Positions 20,589-31,558 of a DNA stretch of 64,000 nucleotides are shown piece after piece (positions within the stretch are counted from its first letter, which is position 1; the number at the start of each line of letters is the position of its first letter). The stretch covers positions 62,001 through 126,000 of the forward strand of contig NZ_SBIK01000006.1 of assembly GCF_006503695.1 (NCBI RefSeq). Reading direction: 5' to 3'. The notes below the pieces were generated by a model that saw only the letters and a list, made by a program, of their open reading frames with translations, made no database searches and was not told where the DNA came from. Both the position numbers and the translations under genes were made by a program. The DNA is from Tepidiphilus succinatimandens (GTDB lineage Bacteria; Pseudomonadota; Gammaproteobacteria; Burkholderiales; Rhodocyclaceae).

Positions 20589-21608
20589 ATGAAGAAAAAA
20601 GCCCTCGTTGCGGCGCTCGCCGCGGCGTGCTCCCTCGCTACTCCCGCCTGGGCGGGACAGACGCTCGACACCGTGCTCAAACGCGGCGTGCTGCATTGCG
20701 GCGTCAGCGACGGCCTGCCGGGATTTTCCTACACCGACGCGAGCGGCAACTATGCAGGCATCGACGCGGATTTCTGCCGTGCGGTGGCCGCGGCGCTCTT
20801 CGGCGATGCGAAGAAAGTGAAATTCACGCCGCTCACCGCCAAGGAGCGTTTCACCGCGCTGCAATCGGGCGAGATCGACGTGCTGTCGCGCAACTCCACC
20901 TGGACCATCTCGCGCGACGTCGGCATGGGCATGTCCTTCACCGGCGTCACCTACTACGACGGCCAGGGCTTTCTCGTGAACAAGAAGCTGGGCGTGAAGA
21001 GCGCCCGTGAGCTCGACGGCGCCACCGTCTGCATCCAGGCGGGGACCACCACCGAGATGAACCTCTCGGACTACTTCCGCACCAACGGCATGAAATACAC
21101 ACCTGTCACCTACGAGAAGTCCGACGAGTCGGCCAAGGCGCTCGAATCGGGCCGTTGCGACGTGCTCACCTCCGACCAGTCCCAGCTCTACGCCCAGCGC
21201 ATCAAGCTCGCCAACCCCGACGACTACGTCGTGCTGCCCGAAGTGATCTCCAAAGAGCCGCTCGGCCCCGTGGTGCGGCAGGGGGACTCCGAGTGGTTCA
21301 ACGTGGTGCGCTGGACGCTCTTCGCCCTCGTCGCCGCCGAGGAATACGGCATCACCTCGGCCAACGTCGACCAGATGGCCAAGACCTCCACCAACCCCGA
21401 GGTACGGCGCCTGCTGGGGCTGGACACCGATTTCGGCAAGGACATGAAGCTCAAGAAAGACTGGGCCTACCAGATCGTCAAGCAGGTGGGCAACTACGGC
21501 GAGATGTTCGAGCGCAACGTCGGCAAAGGAAGCCCCCTCAAGATCGAACGTGGCCTCAACGCCCAATGGAACAAGGGCGGATTGCAGTACGCCCCGCCTT
21601 TCCGCTGA
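20589..21608 (+). CDS. aapJ: General L-amino acid ABC transporter, periplasmic binding protein
   Basis: A 339-aa protein with a Sec signal peptide (MKKKALVAALAAACSLATPAWA, cleavage after residue 22) and a family-3 solute-binding domain of the AapJ/BztA type. It captures polar and branched amino acids in the periplasm for the permease pair AapQ/AapM. A strong AAAGGAG site precedes the ATG. It is the first gene of a four-gene transporter operon in the order J-Q-M-P, which supports the assignment over single-substrate glutamine binding proteins. Confidence 0.93.
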   Translation: MKKKALVAALAAACSLATPAWAGQTLDTVLKRGVLHCGVSDGLPGFSYTDASGNYAGIDADFCRAVAAALFGDAKKVKFTPLTAKERFTALQSGEIDVLSRNSTWTISRDVGMGMSFTGVTYYDGQGFLVNKKLGVKSARELDGATVCIQAGTTTEMNLSDYFRTNGMKYTPVTYEKSDESAKALESGRCDVLTSDQSQLYAQRIKLANPDDYVVLPEVISKEPLGPVVRQGDSEWFNVVRWTLFALVAAEEYGITSANVDQMAKTSTNPEVRRLLGLDTDFGKDMKLKKDWAYQIVKQVGNYGEMFERNVGKGSPLKIERGLNAQWNKGGLQYAPPFR

Positions 21609-21670
21609 TCCCTCTTCCTTCTCCCCTGTCCGCCGTCGTCCTGACGGCGGACCGTTCCGGCTGATCCGAC

Positions 21671-22858
21671 ATGACCCCTGGCGAGACGCTTCGCGGCGGC
21701 GGACCGCGCCGCTGGCTCTATGACCCGAAGATCCGCGCCCTCGCGGCCCAGATCCTCACCGTGCTGGCGATCGCCCTTTTCGCCGGCTGGATCGTGCACA
21801 ACACCGTGCACAATCTCACGGTGCGCGGCATCGCTTCCGGCTTCGGATTCCTGAAGAATCCCGCCGGCTTCGGCATCCTGCAGACGCTCATCGATTATCG
21901 CGAAACCGACAGCTTCGCGCGCGTCTTCGTGATCGGTCTGCTCAATACGCTGCTCGTAGCGGCGCTGGGCATCGTCTTCGCCACCGTGCTGGGCTTTCTC
22001 GTGGGCATCGGGCGTCTGGCCGAGAATGCACTCATCCGCGGCCTGTCGGCCCTCTACGTCGAGACCTTTCGCAACGTTCCTCCGCTGCTGCAGATCTTCT
22101 TCTGGTACTTCGCGGTGCTGCGCGCCATGCCTTCGCCGCGCCAGAGCCACGAGTTCCTGGGTGCGTTCTTCCTCAATATCCGAGGACTCTACGTGCCGCG
22201 GCCCATTCCCGCCGAGGGATTCGCCCCCATCGTGCTCGCGCTTGGCATCGCGCTCGCCGCCGTGATCATCCTGAGACGCTGGGCGCGACGCCGGCAGGAG
22301 CACACCGGCGAGCCTTTTTCCACGGGACGGGTCGCCCTGTTGCTGCTCTTCGGCTTGCCGCTCGCCGCCCGCCTGATCTTCGGCGCTCCATTTACCTGGG
22401 AACTCCCCCAGCTGCAGGGATTCAATTTCCGCGGCGGCTGGGTCTTGTTGCCCGAGCTCGTCGCGCTCACGGTCGCGCTGTCGCTCTACACCGCTGCCTT
22501 CATCGCCGAGACGGTGCGCGCCGGCATCCAGTCGGTGCCGCGCGGGCAGATCGAGGCGGCGATCGCCCTGGGTCTGACGCCGCGCCAGCGCCTGCGCCTC
22601 ATCGTCCTGCCGCAGGCCATGCGCGTCATCATCCCGCCGCTCACCAGCCAGTACCTCAATCTGACGAAGAACTCTTCCCTGGGGGCGGCAATCGGCTATC
22701 CCGACCTCGTGGGGCTCTTCGCCGGCACGGTGCTCAACCAGACCGGACAGGCGATCGAGACCATCGCCATGACGATGGCGGTGTATCTGCTCATCAGCCT
22801 GACGATCTCGCTCGTCATGAACTGGTACAACCGGCGCATGGCGCTGGTCGAACGTTGA
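21671..22858 (+). CDS. aapQ: General L-amino acid ABC transporter permease AapQ
   Basis: A 395-aa inner-membrane permease of the HisM/Bzt family. A first transmembrane helix lies near residues 20-45, and the long periplasmic region typical of AapQ/BztB interrupts the permease fold. The EAA-type cytoplasmic loop (SVPRGQIEAAIALGLTPRQRLRLIVLPQA) contacts the ATPase. It pairs with AapM, which begins nine bases after its stop. Confidence 0.93.
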   Translation: MTPGETLRGGGPRRWLYDPKIRALAAQILTVLAIALFAGWIVHNTVHNLTVRGIASGFGFLKNPAGFGILQTLIDYRETDSFARVFVIGLLNTLLVAALGIVFATVLGFLVGIGRLAENALIRGLSALYVETFRNVPPLLQIFFWYFAVLRAMPSPRQSHEFLGAFFLNIRGLYVPRPIPAEGFAPIVLALGIALAAVIILRRWARRRQEHTGEPFSTGRVALLLLFGLPLAARLIFGAPFTWELPQLQGFNFRGGWVLLPELVALTVALSLYTAAFIAETVRAGIQSVPRGQIEAAIALGLTPRQRLRLIVLPQAMRVIIPPLTSQYLNLTKNSSLGAAIGYPDLVGLFAGTVLNQTGQAIETIAMTMAVYLLISLTISLVMNWYNRRMALVER

Positions 22859-22867
22859 GGAACCGCC

Positions 22868-23959
22868 ATGTCCTCCTCCCCTTCCCTTCGCCCTCCCGTC
22901 GTGCGCATCGATGTTCTGCGCTGGCTACGGGAGAACCTTTTCTCCGGCCCGGTCAACACGGCGCTCACCCTGCTCGCCATCTACCTTTTGTGGCGCTTCG
23001 TTCCCCCCGTGCTCGACTGGCTCTTTTTCGACGCGACCTGGCAAGGGAGTTCCCGTGCCGACTGCCATCCCGGCGGCGCCTGCTGGATCTTCATCGGCCA
23101 GCGCTTCGGGCAATTCCTCTACGGCTTCTACCCCATAGAGCAACGCTGGCGGGTCGATCTGGCGGCCCTGTCGATCATCGTGCTGGCGGCTCCGCTCTTC
23201 TTCTCCCGTTTTCCGCAGCGGCGCCGCTGGGCGCTCGGCTATTTCCTCCTCACGCCCTTGCTGGTGTGGTGGCTGCTCTACGGGGCGGGCATCCTGGGGC
23301 TAGCGACCGTGCCTACCGACCAATGGGGCGGGCTGATGCTCACGCTCGTGATCGCCTCCGTCGGGATCGCCGGTGCCCTGCCGCTGGGCATCCTGCTCGC
23401 CCTGGGGCGACGCTCGCAGCTGCCGGCGATCCGGATCGTCTGCATCACGTTCATCGAATTCTGGCGCGGCGTGCCGCTCATCACGGTGCTCTTCATGTCC
23501 TCGGTGATGCTGCCGCTCTTCCTGCCCGAGCAGATGTCGATCGACAAACTCGTGCGGGCGCTCATCGCCGTCATCCTCTTCGAGGCGGCCTATCTCGCCG
23601 AAGTCGTGCGCGGCGGGCTGCAGGCCATCCCCAAGGGGCAATACGAAGCCACCCATGCCCTCGGCTTGAGCTACTGGCAGTCGATGGGGCTCGTGATCCT
23701 GCCGCAGGCCCTGCGTCTGGTGATTCCCGGCATCGTCAACACCTTCATCGCCCTTTTCAAGGACACGAGCCTGGTGATCATCATCGGCCTGGCGGACTTC
23801 TTCACCGCGGTGCACCGGGCCACAGTCGACCCCGAGTGGCTCGGGTTTTCCACCGAAGGCTATGTCTTCGCCGCCTTCGTCTATTTCCTGTTTTGCTTCG
23901 GCATGTCGCGCTATTCGATCGCGTTGGAAAAACGCCTGGCGCGTAGCGAAAAGCGCTGA
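22868..23959 (+). CDS. aapM: General L-amino acid ABC transporter permease AapM
   Basis: A 363-aa inner-membrane permease and second half of the AapQ/AapM heterodimer. Several hydrophobic helices are visible, and the EAA loop reads AIPKGQYEATHALGLSYWQSM. The N-terminal extension with a large periplasmic loop containing two cysteines (DCHPGGAC) is typical of AapM/BztC-type permeases. Located between aapQ and aapP. Confidence 0.93.
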   Translation: MSSSPSLRPPVVRIDVLRWLRENLFSGPVNTALTLLAIYLLWRFVPPVLDWLFFDATWQGSSRADCHPGGACWIFIGQRFGQFLYGFYPIEQRWRVDLAALSIIVLAAPLFFSRFPQRRRWALGYFLLTPLLVWWLLYGAGILGLATVPTDQWGGLMLTLVIASVGIAGALPLGILLALGRRSQLPAIRIVCITFIEFWRGVPLITVLFMSSVMLPLFLPEQMSIDKLVRALIAVILFEAAYLAEVVRGGLQAIPKGQYEATHALGLSYWQSMGLVILPQALRLVIPGIVNTFIALFKDTSLVIIIGLADFFTAVHRATVDPEWLGFSTEGYVFAAFVYFLFCFGMSRYSIALEKRLARSEKR

Positions 23960-23989
23960 CCCCCTTCATTTCCCCGACGGGAGAACCGA

Positions 23990-24775
23990 ATGGAACTGAT
24001 GGAAGAGACGCTCACGCGCCTCGAATCGCACAAGACCCAGGAGGTGATGATCCTCATGGAGCGCGTCAACAAGTGGTATCAGGATTTCCACGTGCTCAAG
24101 GACATCGATCTCACGGTGATGGCCGGCGAGCGCATCGTGATCTGCGGCCCTTCGGGTTCGGGCAAATCGACCCTCATCCGTTGCATCAACCGGCTGGAGG
24201 CGCATCAACGAGGGCGCATCGTCGTCGACGGCATCGAACTCACCGAGGACGTGAAAGCGATCGATGCCATCCGCCGTGAGGTAGGGATGGTCTTCCAGCA
24301 CTTCAACCTCTTCCCTCACCTCACGGTGCTCGAAAACTGTACGCTGGCGCCGATCTGGGTGAAGAAAATGCCAAAGAAAGAGGCCGAAGCACTGGCGCTC
24401 CAGTATCTTCAGCGGGTGCGCATCGCCGATCAGGCGCACAAGTATCCGGGCCAGCTCTCGGGGGGACAGCAGCAGCGCGTGGCGATCGCCCGGGCGCTGT
24501 GCATGAAGCCCAAGATCATGCTCTTCGACGAGCCCACTTCGGCGCTCGACCCGGAGATGGTCAAGGAAGTGCTCGACACCATGATCGAACTCGCCGCCGA
24601 GGGGATGACCATGCTGTGCGTGACCCACGAGATGGGCTTTGCGCGCACCGTGGCCGACCGGGTGATTTTCATGGACCGCGGCGAGATCGTGGAGCAGGCC
24701 CCGCCGGAGGAATTCTTCCTCCACCCGAAGGAAGAGCGCACGCGCCGCTTCCTCGGGCAGATCCTGCACCACTGA
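23990..24775 (+). CDS. aapP: Amino-acid ABC transporter ATP-binding protein
   Basis: A 261-aa cytoplasmic ATPase that powers the AapQM permease. Walker A is GPSGSGKST (53-61), the ABC signature is LSGGQQQR, and Walker B is [12 protein letters not shown] followed by the H-loop TH. It belongs to the GlnQ/HisP polar amino-acid group. GGGAGAA precedes the ATG. It ends the operon and converges on the chemoreceptor gene with a 7-bp gap. Confidence 0.95.
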   Translation: MELMEETLTRLESHKTQEVMILMERVNKWYQDFHVLKDIDLTVMAGERIVICGPSGSGKSTLIRCINRLEAHQRGRIVVDGIELTEDVKAIDAIRREVGMVFQHFNLFPHLTVLENCTLAPIWVKKMPKKEAEALALQYLQRVRIADQAHKYPGQLSGGQQQRVAIARALCMKPKIMLFDEPTSALDPEMVKEVLDTMIELAAEGMTMLCVTHEMGFARTVADRVIFMDRGEIVEQAPPEEFFLHPKEERTRRFLGQILHH

Positions 24776-24782
24776 GCAGCGC

Positions 24783-26582
24783 TCAGTCCTTGCTCAGGGC
24801 TTCGATCGGCAGGCCGACGCGCACGTTCCCCCACAGGCGGCCATCGACGTAGATCGGCATGGCGACATCGACGAGGACCTCGCCCGTGTCGCGGCGGTAG
24901 GTCTGCATCAGCACCGGAGCGGTATTCTGCGCTGCGCGCAGCTCGCGGGGATTGTCGAACTTGCGATAGGTCCGATTACCCACGAGATCCTTTTCCCGGT
25001 CGCCCGTGAGGGGTTTGCTGAACTTCGCGTTGTGCGCCGAGAGGTAGCCGTCGGTATTGACGGCCACCACGAACACCGCCTCCGGGATCCGCGCCAGCCC
25101 CTCGTCCAGCAGGTGCTGACAGCGGCGCACGAACTCGTCGCTCCAGGCGAGCTTGAATTTCGGCGGATCGCAATTGAGATACGGCCGGTAGTTGCGGTCG
25201 AATACGTCGATTCCCTCGCGCGCCATCGCTTCGAGCTGGGCCTGGATGGCGTCGCGAATGCTCCGCTCCTCGCGCACCACCTGGTCGAAGCGGCCGCGCC
25301 CGACCCGGTAGCGCGCCAGCATCTCGAGGATGGTCTCGGTGCGTTCGGTCAGAGCGTCGATGTCGCTGCGCGTCTCCTGCATGAGGTTGCGCACCGAGGC
25401 GCTCACCCCGGAGATTTCCTTGACGTGACCGTGGGCCACCTCGTTGGCCTGCATCAAGTGATCCGTGGCCGAGACGATCTCTTCGAGGCTCTCGCGCCCT
25501 TGCCGGAAGTCTTCGGCCATGCGGGTGAAACTACCCTCCACCAGGGCGATCGAGCGCTGCGTCTCGTCCATGTCGGCGTTGATCGCCTCGTTTTGCGCCT
25601 GGGTCTGCTGTACGATGCCGATCATGGCATCGATGTCTCGCGTGATCTCCTGCGAGGACTGGTTGACCCGCTCCGCGAGCTTGCGCACCTCGTCGGCCAC
25701 CACCGCGAAACCGCGGCCGTACTCGCCGGCGCGCGCCGCCTCGATCGCCGCATTGAGCGCCAGCAGGTTGGTCTGATCGGCCACCTCGCGGATGAGCCCC
25801 GCGATCTGGCGGATCTCTCCGGAGCGCTGCGCCAGTTCCCCGACGGTGGCGGTGAAACCGACCAGGTGCTCGCGCGAGGCGCCCACCCGTTCGACGACCG
25901 AGTGCAGTTCCTGCAGCGATTCCAGGACTTCCTCCAGGTTTTTCCGCATCGTGGCATCGAGCCCGAGGGTGCGCTGCCGCACTTCGTCGATCGCGGCGCT
26001 CGTGCGCTCGCTCGCGGCGAATACCTCCTCGGCCAGCTGCAGCTGCGCCTGCGCTTGCCGTTCGGCCGCGATCGCCTTGGCATCGGCGCGCACCGCATCC
26101 CCTCCCACTTCCACGCTCGCGCGACGCAGATCGGCGATGATGCCCCGCATCTTTTCGGCAAAAGCGTTGTAGGCTTTAGCAAGTTCCCCCAGCTCGTCGT
26201 GCGTCATCACCGGCAGGTCGACGGAGAAATCCCCTTCGCGCCGGTCGTTGCTGAGGGTGCGAAAAATCTCGGTCATGCGCCGCAGCGGCCGCACGACGAG
26301 GTGGCGCATGTAGAGGATGAGGCCGACGGCGACGAGCAGCATCGCGACCATGAGCACCCCGAATTCGCCAAAGACATCGGCGAAAACCGCCGCCACCTCG
26401 GCGCGCAAGGCCTCGTTCCCCTGCCGCAAGAGCAGCTCGTCGATCCTGGCCCGCAACGAATGCAGCAGCAGGAACCCCGCCGAAGCGATGAGCGGCAAGA
26501 GCAGAAAGCTCGAGAATTTCTTCGTGACCGTGGTAAAGAACGTTCGCTCCACCCAGTCGTAGGCGCGCCAGAACCAGTCCAT
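24783..26582 (-). CDS. Methyl-accepting chemotaxis protein with C-terminal Cache/PAS-like domain
   Basis: A 599-aa chemoreceptor. Two membrane helices (about 22-42 and 73-91) flank a short periplasmic loop. A HAMP-like region and the signalling domain follow, with the conserved hairpin tip ([37 protein letters not shown]). After the signalling domain, residues 440-599 carry a second sensor-like region ([28 protein letters not shown]), as in a known group of receptors with a cytoplasmic C-terminal ligand-binding-like domain. With almost no periplasmic sensor, the input is probably cytoplasmic. A perfect FliA promoter lies directly upstream. Confidence 0.92.
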   Translation of the reverse strand: MDWFWRAYDWVERTFFTTVTKKFSSFLLLPLIASAGFLLLHSLRARIDELLLRQGNEALRAEVAAVFADVFGEFGVLMVAMLLVAVGLILYMRHLVVRPLRRMTEIFRTLSNDRREGDFSVDLPVMTHDELGELAKAYNAFAEKMRGIIADLRRASVEVGGDAVRADAKAIAAERQAQAQLQLAEEVFAASERTSAAIDEVRQRTLGLDATMRKNLEEVLESLQELHSVVERVGASREHLVGFTATVGELAQRSGEIRQIAGLIREVADQTNLLALNAAIEAARAGEYGRGFAVVADEVRKLAERVNQSSQEITRDIDAMIGIVQQTQAQNEAINADMDETQRSIALVEGSFTRMAEDFRQGRESLEEIVSATDHLMQANEVAHGHVKEISGVSASVRNLMQETRSDIDALTERTETILEMLARYRVGRGRFDQVVREERSIRDAIQAQLEAMAREGIDVFDRNYRPYLNCDPPKFKLAWSDEFVRRCQHLLDEGLARIPEAVFVVAVNTDGYLSAHNAKFSKPLTGDREKDLVGNRTYRKFDNPRELRAAQNTAPVLMQTYRRDTGEVLVDVAMPIYVDGRLWGNVRVGLPIEALSKD

Positions 26583-26608
26583 GTCCTCTTTCCTCGGTGT
26601 TTTGGGGA

Positions 26609-26635
26609 TTATCGGCTCCCCTCGAAAAAACTTTA
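26609..26635 (-). promoter_or_regulatory. Sigma28 (FliA) promoter of the chemoreceptor
   Basis: On the minus strand TAAAGTTT (26628-26635), 11 bp, then GCCGATAA (26609-26616) exactly matches the flagellar sigma28 consensus in both boxes and spacing. It places the chemoreceptor in the late flagellar regulon. Confidence 0.9.
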
Positions 26636-26757
26636 GCCGATTCTGGCACGCTTCGCTTGCACGAGGCTGACGGCGTCAGAGTCGACGCCATGTTTGCCCC
26701 CTTGTCCCGGAAATGCGAAAATTCCCCCTTTCGTTCGCCCAGATCCCGAGCCCTCCA

Positions 26758-28272
26758 ATGACGGAACCGATGAATTCCGAGCCTCTCTCCCTTGCCGACG
26801 AGAACCGCATCATCGCCGAACGGCGCAAGAAGCTCGCGGCGCTGCGTGTACGCGGCCCCGCCTTTCCCAACGATTTCGAGCGGCTCAACCTCGCCGCCAA
26901 GCTCGACGAAGCCTACGGCGAAGCCGAGCCGGAAAAACTGCAGGAACTCAAGCCCGCTGCGGTCGTGGCCGGCCGCATCATGTTGAAGCGCGTGATGGGC
27001 AAGGCAAGCTTCATCACGATCCAGGATCTCTCCGGCCGCATCCAGGTGTATGTGGCGCGCGACGCCGTCGGGGCCGAAGTCTATGAAGACTTCAAGCATT
27101 GGGACATCGGTGACATCGTCGGCGTGGAAGGCCATCTCTTCAAGACGCGCACCGGCGAGCTCACCATCCACGCCGAATCGATCCGCTTGCTCACCAAGAG
27201 CCTGCGCCCGCTACCGGACAAGTACCATGGACTCGCCGACCAGGAACTGAAATACCGCCAGCGCTACGTCGATCTCATCATGAGCGAGGAAACGCGCCAG
27301 CGCTTCGTCGCGCGTAGCCGACTCATCCAGGCGATCCGCGACTACATGCTCGAATACGGCTTTCTCGAAGTCGAAACGCCCATGCTGCACCCCATCCCCG
27401 GTGGAGCCAACGCCCGGCCTTTCGTCACCCACCACAACGCGCTCGACATACCGATGTACCTGCGCATCGCCCCCGAGCTCTACCTCAAGCGCCTGGTGGT
27501 GGGGGGATTCGAGAAGGTTTTCGAGATCAACCGCAACTTCCGCAACGAAGGGATCTCGCCGCGGCACAATCCCGAATTCACCATGATGGAGTTCTACGAA
27601 GCCTACAGCGACTACCGCAAGATGATGGATTTCACCGAAGGGCTGATCCGTCATGCGGCGCGCGTGGCGCTGGGCTCGGAGCGCTTCCTCTACCAGGGGC
27701 GCGAGCTCGACCTGTCGCAGCCTTTCGCGCGGCTCACCATCGTCGAGGCGATCCAGAAACATCATCCTGGCTGGTCCCGCGCCCAACTCGAGGATCCGCA
27801 GTGGCTACGCGCCAAGCTCACCGAGCTGGGCGTCGAGGTCAAACCCGACATGGGCCTGGGAGCGCTGCAGCTTGCGCTCTTCGAAGAGACGACGGAAGCC
27901 GAACTCTGGTCGCCGACCTTCATCGTGGACTATCCGGCCGAAGTCTCGCCGCTCGCGCGCCGCAGCGACACCAATCCCGAGATCACCGAGCGCTTCGAGC
28001 TCTTCATCGTCGGGCGCGAGATCGCCAATGGTTTTTCCGAATTGAACGATCCGGAAGACCAGGCCGAACGCTTTCTCGCGCAAGTGCGGGCAAAAGAGGC
28101 CGGCGACGAGGAAGCAATGTACTTCGACGCCGATTACATCCGGGCACTCGAATACGGCATGCCGCCCACCGGCGGCTGCGGCATCGGCATCGACCGGCTG
28201 GTGATGCTGCTCACCGACAGTCCCAACATCCGCGACGTCATCCTCTTCCCCGCCATGCGGCCGGAGGAGTAA
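26758..28272 (+). CDS. lysS: Lysyl-tRNA synthetase (class II)
   Basis: A 504-aa class II synthetase that charges tRNA-Lys. An N-terminal OB-fold anticodon-binding domain (about 65-170) precedes the catalytic core. Motif 2 is seen in [22 protein letters not shown], and motif 3 in the C-terminal [14 protein letters not shown]. The ATG at 26758 was chosen for length match to the family; an ATG four codons later is equally possible, and neither has a clear ribosome-binding site. It converges on mnmC with a 6-bp gap. Confidence 0.96.
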   Translation: MTEPMNSEPLSLADENRIIAERRKKLAALRVRGPAFPNDFERLNLAAKLDEAYGEAEPEKLQELKPAAVVAGRIMLKRVMGKASFITIQDLSGRIQVYVARDAVGAEVYEDFKHWDIGDIVGVEGHLFKTRTGELTIHAESIRLLTKSLRPLPDKYHGLADQELKYRQRYVDLIMSEETRQRFVARSRLIQAIRDYMLEYGFLEVETPMLHPIPGGANARPFVTHHNALDIPMYLRIAPELYLKRLVVGGFEKVFEINRNFRNEGISPRHNPEFTMMEFYEAYSDYRKMMDFTEGLIRHAARVALGSERFLYQGRELDLSQPFARLTIVEAIQKHHPGWSRAQLEDPQWLRAKLTELGVEVKPDMGLGALQLALFEETTEAELWSPTFIVDYPAEVSPLARRSDTNPEITERFELFIVGREIANGFSELNDPEDQAERFLAQVRAKEAGDEEAMYFDADYIRALEYGMPPTGGCGIGIDRLVMLLTDSPNIRDVILFPAMRPEE

Positions 28273-28278
28273 AGCGAT

Positions 28279-30117
28279 TCAGCGGCGGGCGAAGCGTGCC
28301 GGATCGGCTGCGAGCGCCGTAGTGCGCTCGAGCGGCCAGGGTTCGCCGCAGAGCAGGGCCGCGGCAAGCCGCGCGGCCGGCACCGCGAAGGCAAGCCCCC
28401 TCGCACCAAACCCCGAGAGCACGAGGAGCCCCGGTGCATCGCCCACGGGCCCGACCACCGGTAGGCGATCGGGCACCGCCGGCCGAAACCCGACCCGCCC
28501 TTCGAGCGAAGCGGGATCGAGCCCCGCCGTATAGCCGGGCAGGATCGCCTCGAGCTTGACGAGGTTTTCCCGGTGATCGGCAGGGCGCACGGCGGGGTCC
28601 GTGTCGCCCACGGCGAACGTGGCGCCGAAGGCGCGCTGCCCCGAGACTTCCGGTGTCACGTAGCCGTTGCGGCATACCGTCACCCGGGGCGGCGAACCTG
28701 CCTCGGCCGGTGCGAGCGACACCTGGCCGCGCGCGGGCCGGATCGGCAGGCTGGCCGCCTGGGCGAACGAAGGGACTTCCGCGCCAGCAGCGAGCACCAC
28801 CGCATCGACTTCTTCCAGGACGCTCCCCTCGGCGTCGCGCACGCGCCAACCCGGCGCGCACGGCTCGAGCGAGCCCACCGCCGTGGCGCAGCGCAAGGTA
28901 AGACAGGAGCCGGCGAGTTCGAGCAGGCGCCGGCACCAGCGCTGCGGGCCGATCCAGCCGCCGATGCCGAACCACCATCCGCCTTGATCCACCGGCCAGC
29001 CGATGCGCTCCGAGAGGGTGGCCGCATCAAGCCAGCTCAAGACCTCGGGCGGCGGGACGAGGCGCTCGAGCGCTATCCGCTGCTTGCGCGCCTGCGCTTC
29101 GTCGCGTGCCAGGTGCGCCACCCCGCTCGGTCCCCAAGGGGCGTCGATCCCCTGCGCTTCCCATTCGCGCAGCATGGCGTGGGCGGCGAGCGTGCCAGCG
29201 CGCGTCCAGCGCGAGAGGCGATTGTCATCGGCGCTCGGCAGCCAGCGCAGCACCCCGGCGAGGTTGCCCGAAGCGCCCTGTCCCGGCGACGCTTCACGTT
29301 CGAAGAGCGTGACCGGCACGCCGCGGCGTGCGAGCGCATGGGCGAGATTCGCCCCTGCCACGCCCGCGCCGATCACCGCCACCCGTCCGGGACGGCGCTC
29401 CTCGGCGAGCACTCCCTCGCGCCAGGCGACGGTCATCTCCCGCTTGCCAGCAAATCCGGGCGCCGGACGCACGCTCAAGCCCGCAGCGGCGAGCCTGCGG
29501 CGCACCTCGCCCGCCGCGCACCAGGTGGCAAGGCGCGCGCCTGGTTTCATGCGCTGCGCCACCTCGGCGATGAGCGCTTCCGACCACATGGCGGGATTCT
29601 TCGCCGGCGCGAAGCCGTCGAGATAGACCGCGTCGAACCGGCCTTCGATCTCTCCGATCGTCGCAGCGTCGTGATAGACGAGAAAGAGCCGCACCCGACC
29701 CTCGTCGAGCTCAAGGGTGTGGATGCCCGGCACGAGCGGCGGCAGACGCGAGGCCAGCGCCTGCGCGAGCGGGCGAAGTTCGGGTTCGCCGTGCGCCCAT
29801 ACGCAGCGCCAGTCTTCGGCCGTGAGTGGATGCTTTTCCAGAGAGACGAAATCGAGCCGCTGCGCGCGTCGGGGATCCGAACGCCAGGCAGCCCAGGTGG
29901 CGAGAAAATTCCCTCCCAGCCCGAATCCCGTCTCCAGGATGGCGAAGTGTGCCCGCCCCGCCCACGCCTGCGGCAGCCCCGTGCCGCCGAGAAAGACGTG
30001 CCGGCTCTGGGCGAGCGCTCCATGTACCGAGTGATAGACGTCGTCGTAGTCGCCGTGCGCCGGCACGCCCTCGCGCCACTGCAGGCGCGCCGGCGTGAGT
30101 TCGAGGATCCCCGCCAT
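28279..30117 (-). CDS. mnmC: Bifunctional tRNA wobble-uridine modification protein MnmC
   Basis: A 612-aa fusion of two enzymes completing mnm5s2U34 in tRNAs for Lys, Glu, Gln and Arg. The N-terminal SAM-dependent methyltransferase (about 1-235; ETGFGLGGNFLATW and YLDGFAPAKNPAMW motifs) methylates nm5U. The C-terminal FAD-dependent oxidase (about 250-612; AVIGAGVAGANLAHAL) removes carboxymethyl from cmnm5U. It follows gltX by 10 bp in a run of tRNA-related genes. Confidence 0.96.
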   Translation of the reverse strand: MAGILELTPARLQWREGVPAHGDYDDVYHSVHGALAQSRHVFLGGTGLPQAWAGRAHFAILETGFGLGGNFLATWAAWRSDPRRAQRLDFVSLEKHPLTAEDWRCVWAHGEPELRPLAQALASRLPPLVPGIHTLELDEGRVRLFLVYHDAATIGEIEGRFDAVYLDGFAPAKNPAMWSEALIAEVAQRMKPGARLATWCAAGEVRRRLAAAGLSVRPAPGFAGKREMTVAWREGVLAEERRPGRVAVIGAGVAGANLAHALARRGVPVTLFEREASPGQGASGNLAGVLRWLPSADDNRLSRWTRAGTLAAHAMLREWEAQGIDAPWGPSGVAHLARDEAQARKQRIALERLVPPPEVLSWLDAATLSERIGWPVDQGGWWFGIGGWIGPQRWCRRLLELAGSCLTLRCATAVGSLEPCAPGWRVRDAEGSVLEEVDAVVLAAGAEVPSFAQAASLPIRPARGQVSLAPAEAGSPPRVTVCRNGYVTPEVSGQRAFGATFAVGDTDPAVRPADHRENLVKLEAILPGYTAGLDPASLEGRVGFRPAVPDRLPVVGPVGDAPGLLVLSGFGARGLAFAVPAARLAAALLCGEPWPLERTTALAADPARFARR

Positions 30118-30127
30118 GGCCGCGCGC

Positions 30128-31528
30128 TCAGAGGGCGCGCTCGAGCCGCGAAAGCGTACGTTCCCGCCCCAGCACTTCGAGCACCGCCTCCAGCGCCGGC
30201 GATTGCGGCACGCCCAGCAGCACCACCCGCAGCGGAATGCCGAGCTTGGGCATCTTCACGCCGGCCGCGGCGAGCGTTTCCTTGATCGCTGCGGCGAGCC
30301 GCTCGCGCCGCCATTCTTCTTCCGGAATCGCTTCGAGCCGGCGACGGAGCTCGGCGAGCGCCCGGCGCGCTTCCTCGTCGAGGTGCTTTTCCCGCAGCTC
30401 GGGCAGGGGGTGCACCTCGATCACGAACGGCTCGGCGCAGTCGGCCAGTTCCTCCAGAGTCTGCACCCGATCCTGGTAGAGCGCCACCACGGGTTCGAGC
30501 GCCGCCGTGTCAGTAACCGCGACGCCGCGCCGTGCGAGCCGCTCGGCGCAATCGGCTGCGAGCCGGCGCACCTCGGCCTGCTTGATGTAGTGGGCATTCA
30601 GCCAGCGCAACTTGTCGAAGTCGAAGCGCGCGGGCGACGGATTGACGTCCTTGAGGTCGAACCAGGCGACGAACTGCTCGCGGGTGAAGATCTCGTCGTC
30701 GCCATGGCTCCAGCCCAGGCGGGCGAGATAGTTGATCACCGCTTCCGGCAGATAGCCGTCTTCGTGGTACTGCATCACCGACACCGCCCCGTGGCGCTTC
30801 GACAGTTTCTGCCCGTCCGGCCCCAGGATCATGGGGAGGTGGGCGAACTGCGGCAGAGGGGCGCCGAGCGCGAGGTAGAGGTTGATCTGGCGCGGCGTAT
30901 TATTAACGTGATCGTCGCCACGGATGACGTGGGTGATGCGCATGTCCCAGTCATCGACCACCACACAGAAATTGTAGGTGGGCGTGCCGTCGGCGCGGGC
31001 GATGATGAAGTCGTCGAGTTCCTCGTTGGCGAATTCGATGCGCCCCTTGACGAGATCGTCCCAGGCGACGGTGCCGGTGAGTGGATTCTTGAAGCGCACC
31101 ACCGGCCGCACCCCCGGCGGCGGAGGCGGCAGGGTCTTGCCGGGCTCGGGACGCCAGCGCCGGTCGTAGCGCGGCTTCTCCCCGCGGGCCCGCTGCGCCT
31201 CGCGCAGCGCTTCCAGCTCCTCCGGGCTCATGTAGCAGTAGTAGGCGGTGCCGGCCGCGAGCATCTGCGCGATCACCTCGCGATAGCGCTCCATGCGCTG
31301 CGTCTGGTAATAGGGCCCTTCGTCGTAGTCGAGCTGCAACCAGTGCATGCCGTCGAGGATGGCCTGGACCGCTTCGGGCGTCGAGCGCTCGCGGTCGGTA
31401 TCCTCGATGCGCAGGATGAACGCACCGCCGTGGTGGCGGGCATAGGCCCAGGAAAAGAGCGCGGTGCGCGCACCGCCGATGTGCAGATAACCGGTGGGGC
31501 TGGGAGCGAAACGCGTGCGGACGGTCAT
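30128..31528 (-). CDS. gltX: Glutamyl-tRNA synthetase (class I)
   Basis: A 466-aa synthetase that charges tRNA-Glu. The HIGH motif appears as [17 protein letters not shown] (residues 9-25) and the KMSKS loop as KLSKRHG. A C-terminal anticodon-binding helical domain follows. The length is that of a discriminating GluRS. It lies 30 bp after tsaC and 10 bp before mnmC on the same strand. Confidence 0.97.
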   Translation of the reverse strand: MTVRTRFAPSPTGYLHIGGARTALFSWAYARHHGGAFILRIEDTDRERSTPEAVQAILDGMHWLQLDYDEGPYYQTQRMERYREVIAQMLAAGTAYYCYMSPEELEALREAQRARGEKPRYDRRWRPEPGKTLPPPPPGVRPVVRFKNPLTGTVAWDDLVKGRIEFANEELDDFIIARADGTPTYNFCVVVDDWDMRITHVIRGDDHVNNTPRQINLYLALGAPLPQFAHLPMILGPDGQKLSKRHGAVSVMQYHEDGYLPEAVINYLARLGWSHGDDEIFTREQFVAWFDLKDVNPSPARFDFDKLRWLNAHYIKQAEVRRLAADCAERLARRGVAVTDTAALEPVVALYQDRVQTLEELADCAEPFVIEVHPLPELREKHLDEEARRALAELRRRLEAIPEEEWRRERLAAAIKETLAAAGVKMPKLGIPLRVVLLGVPQSPALEAVLEVLGRERTLSRLERAL

Positions 31529-31558
31529 GATCGAAACGGCTCCTCGATGAGCAAAGGT

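Noticed and set aside
28573-30285. A 570-codon plus-strand frame opposite mnmC
   Set aside because: Antisense shadow of MnmC, with no family resemblance.
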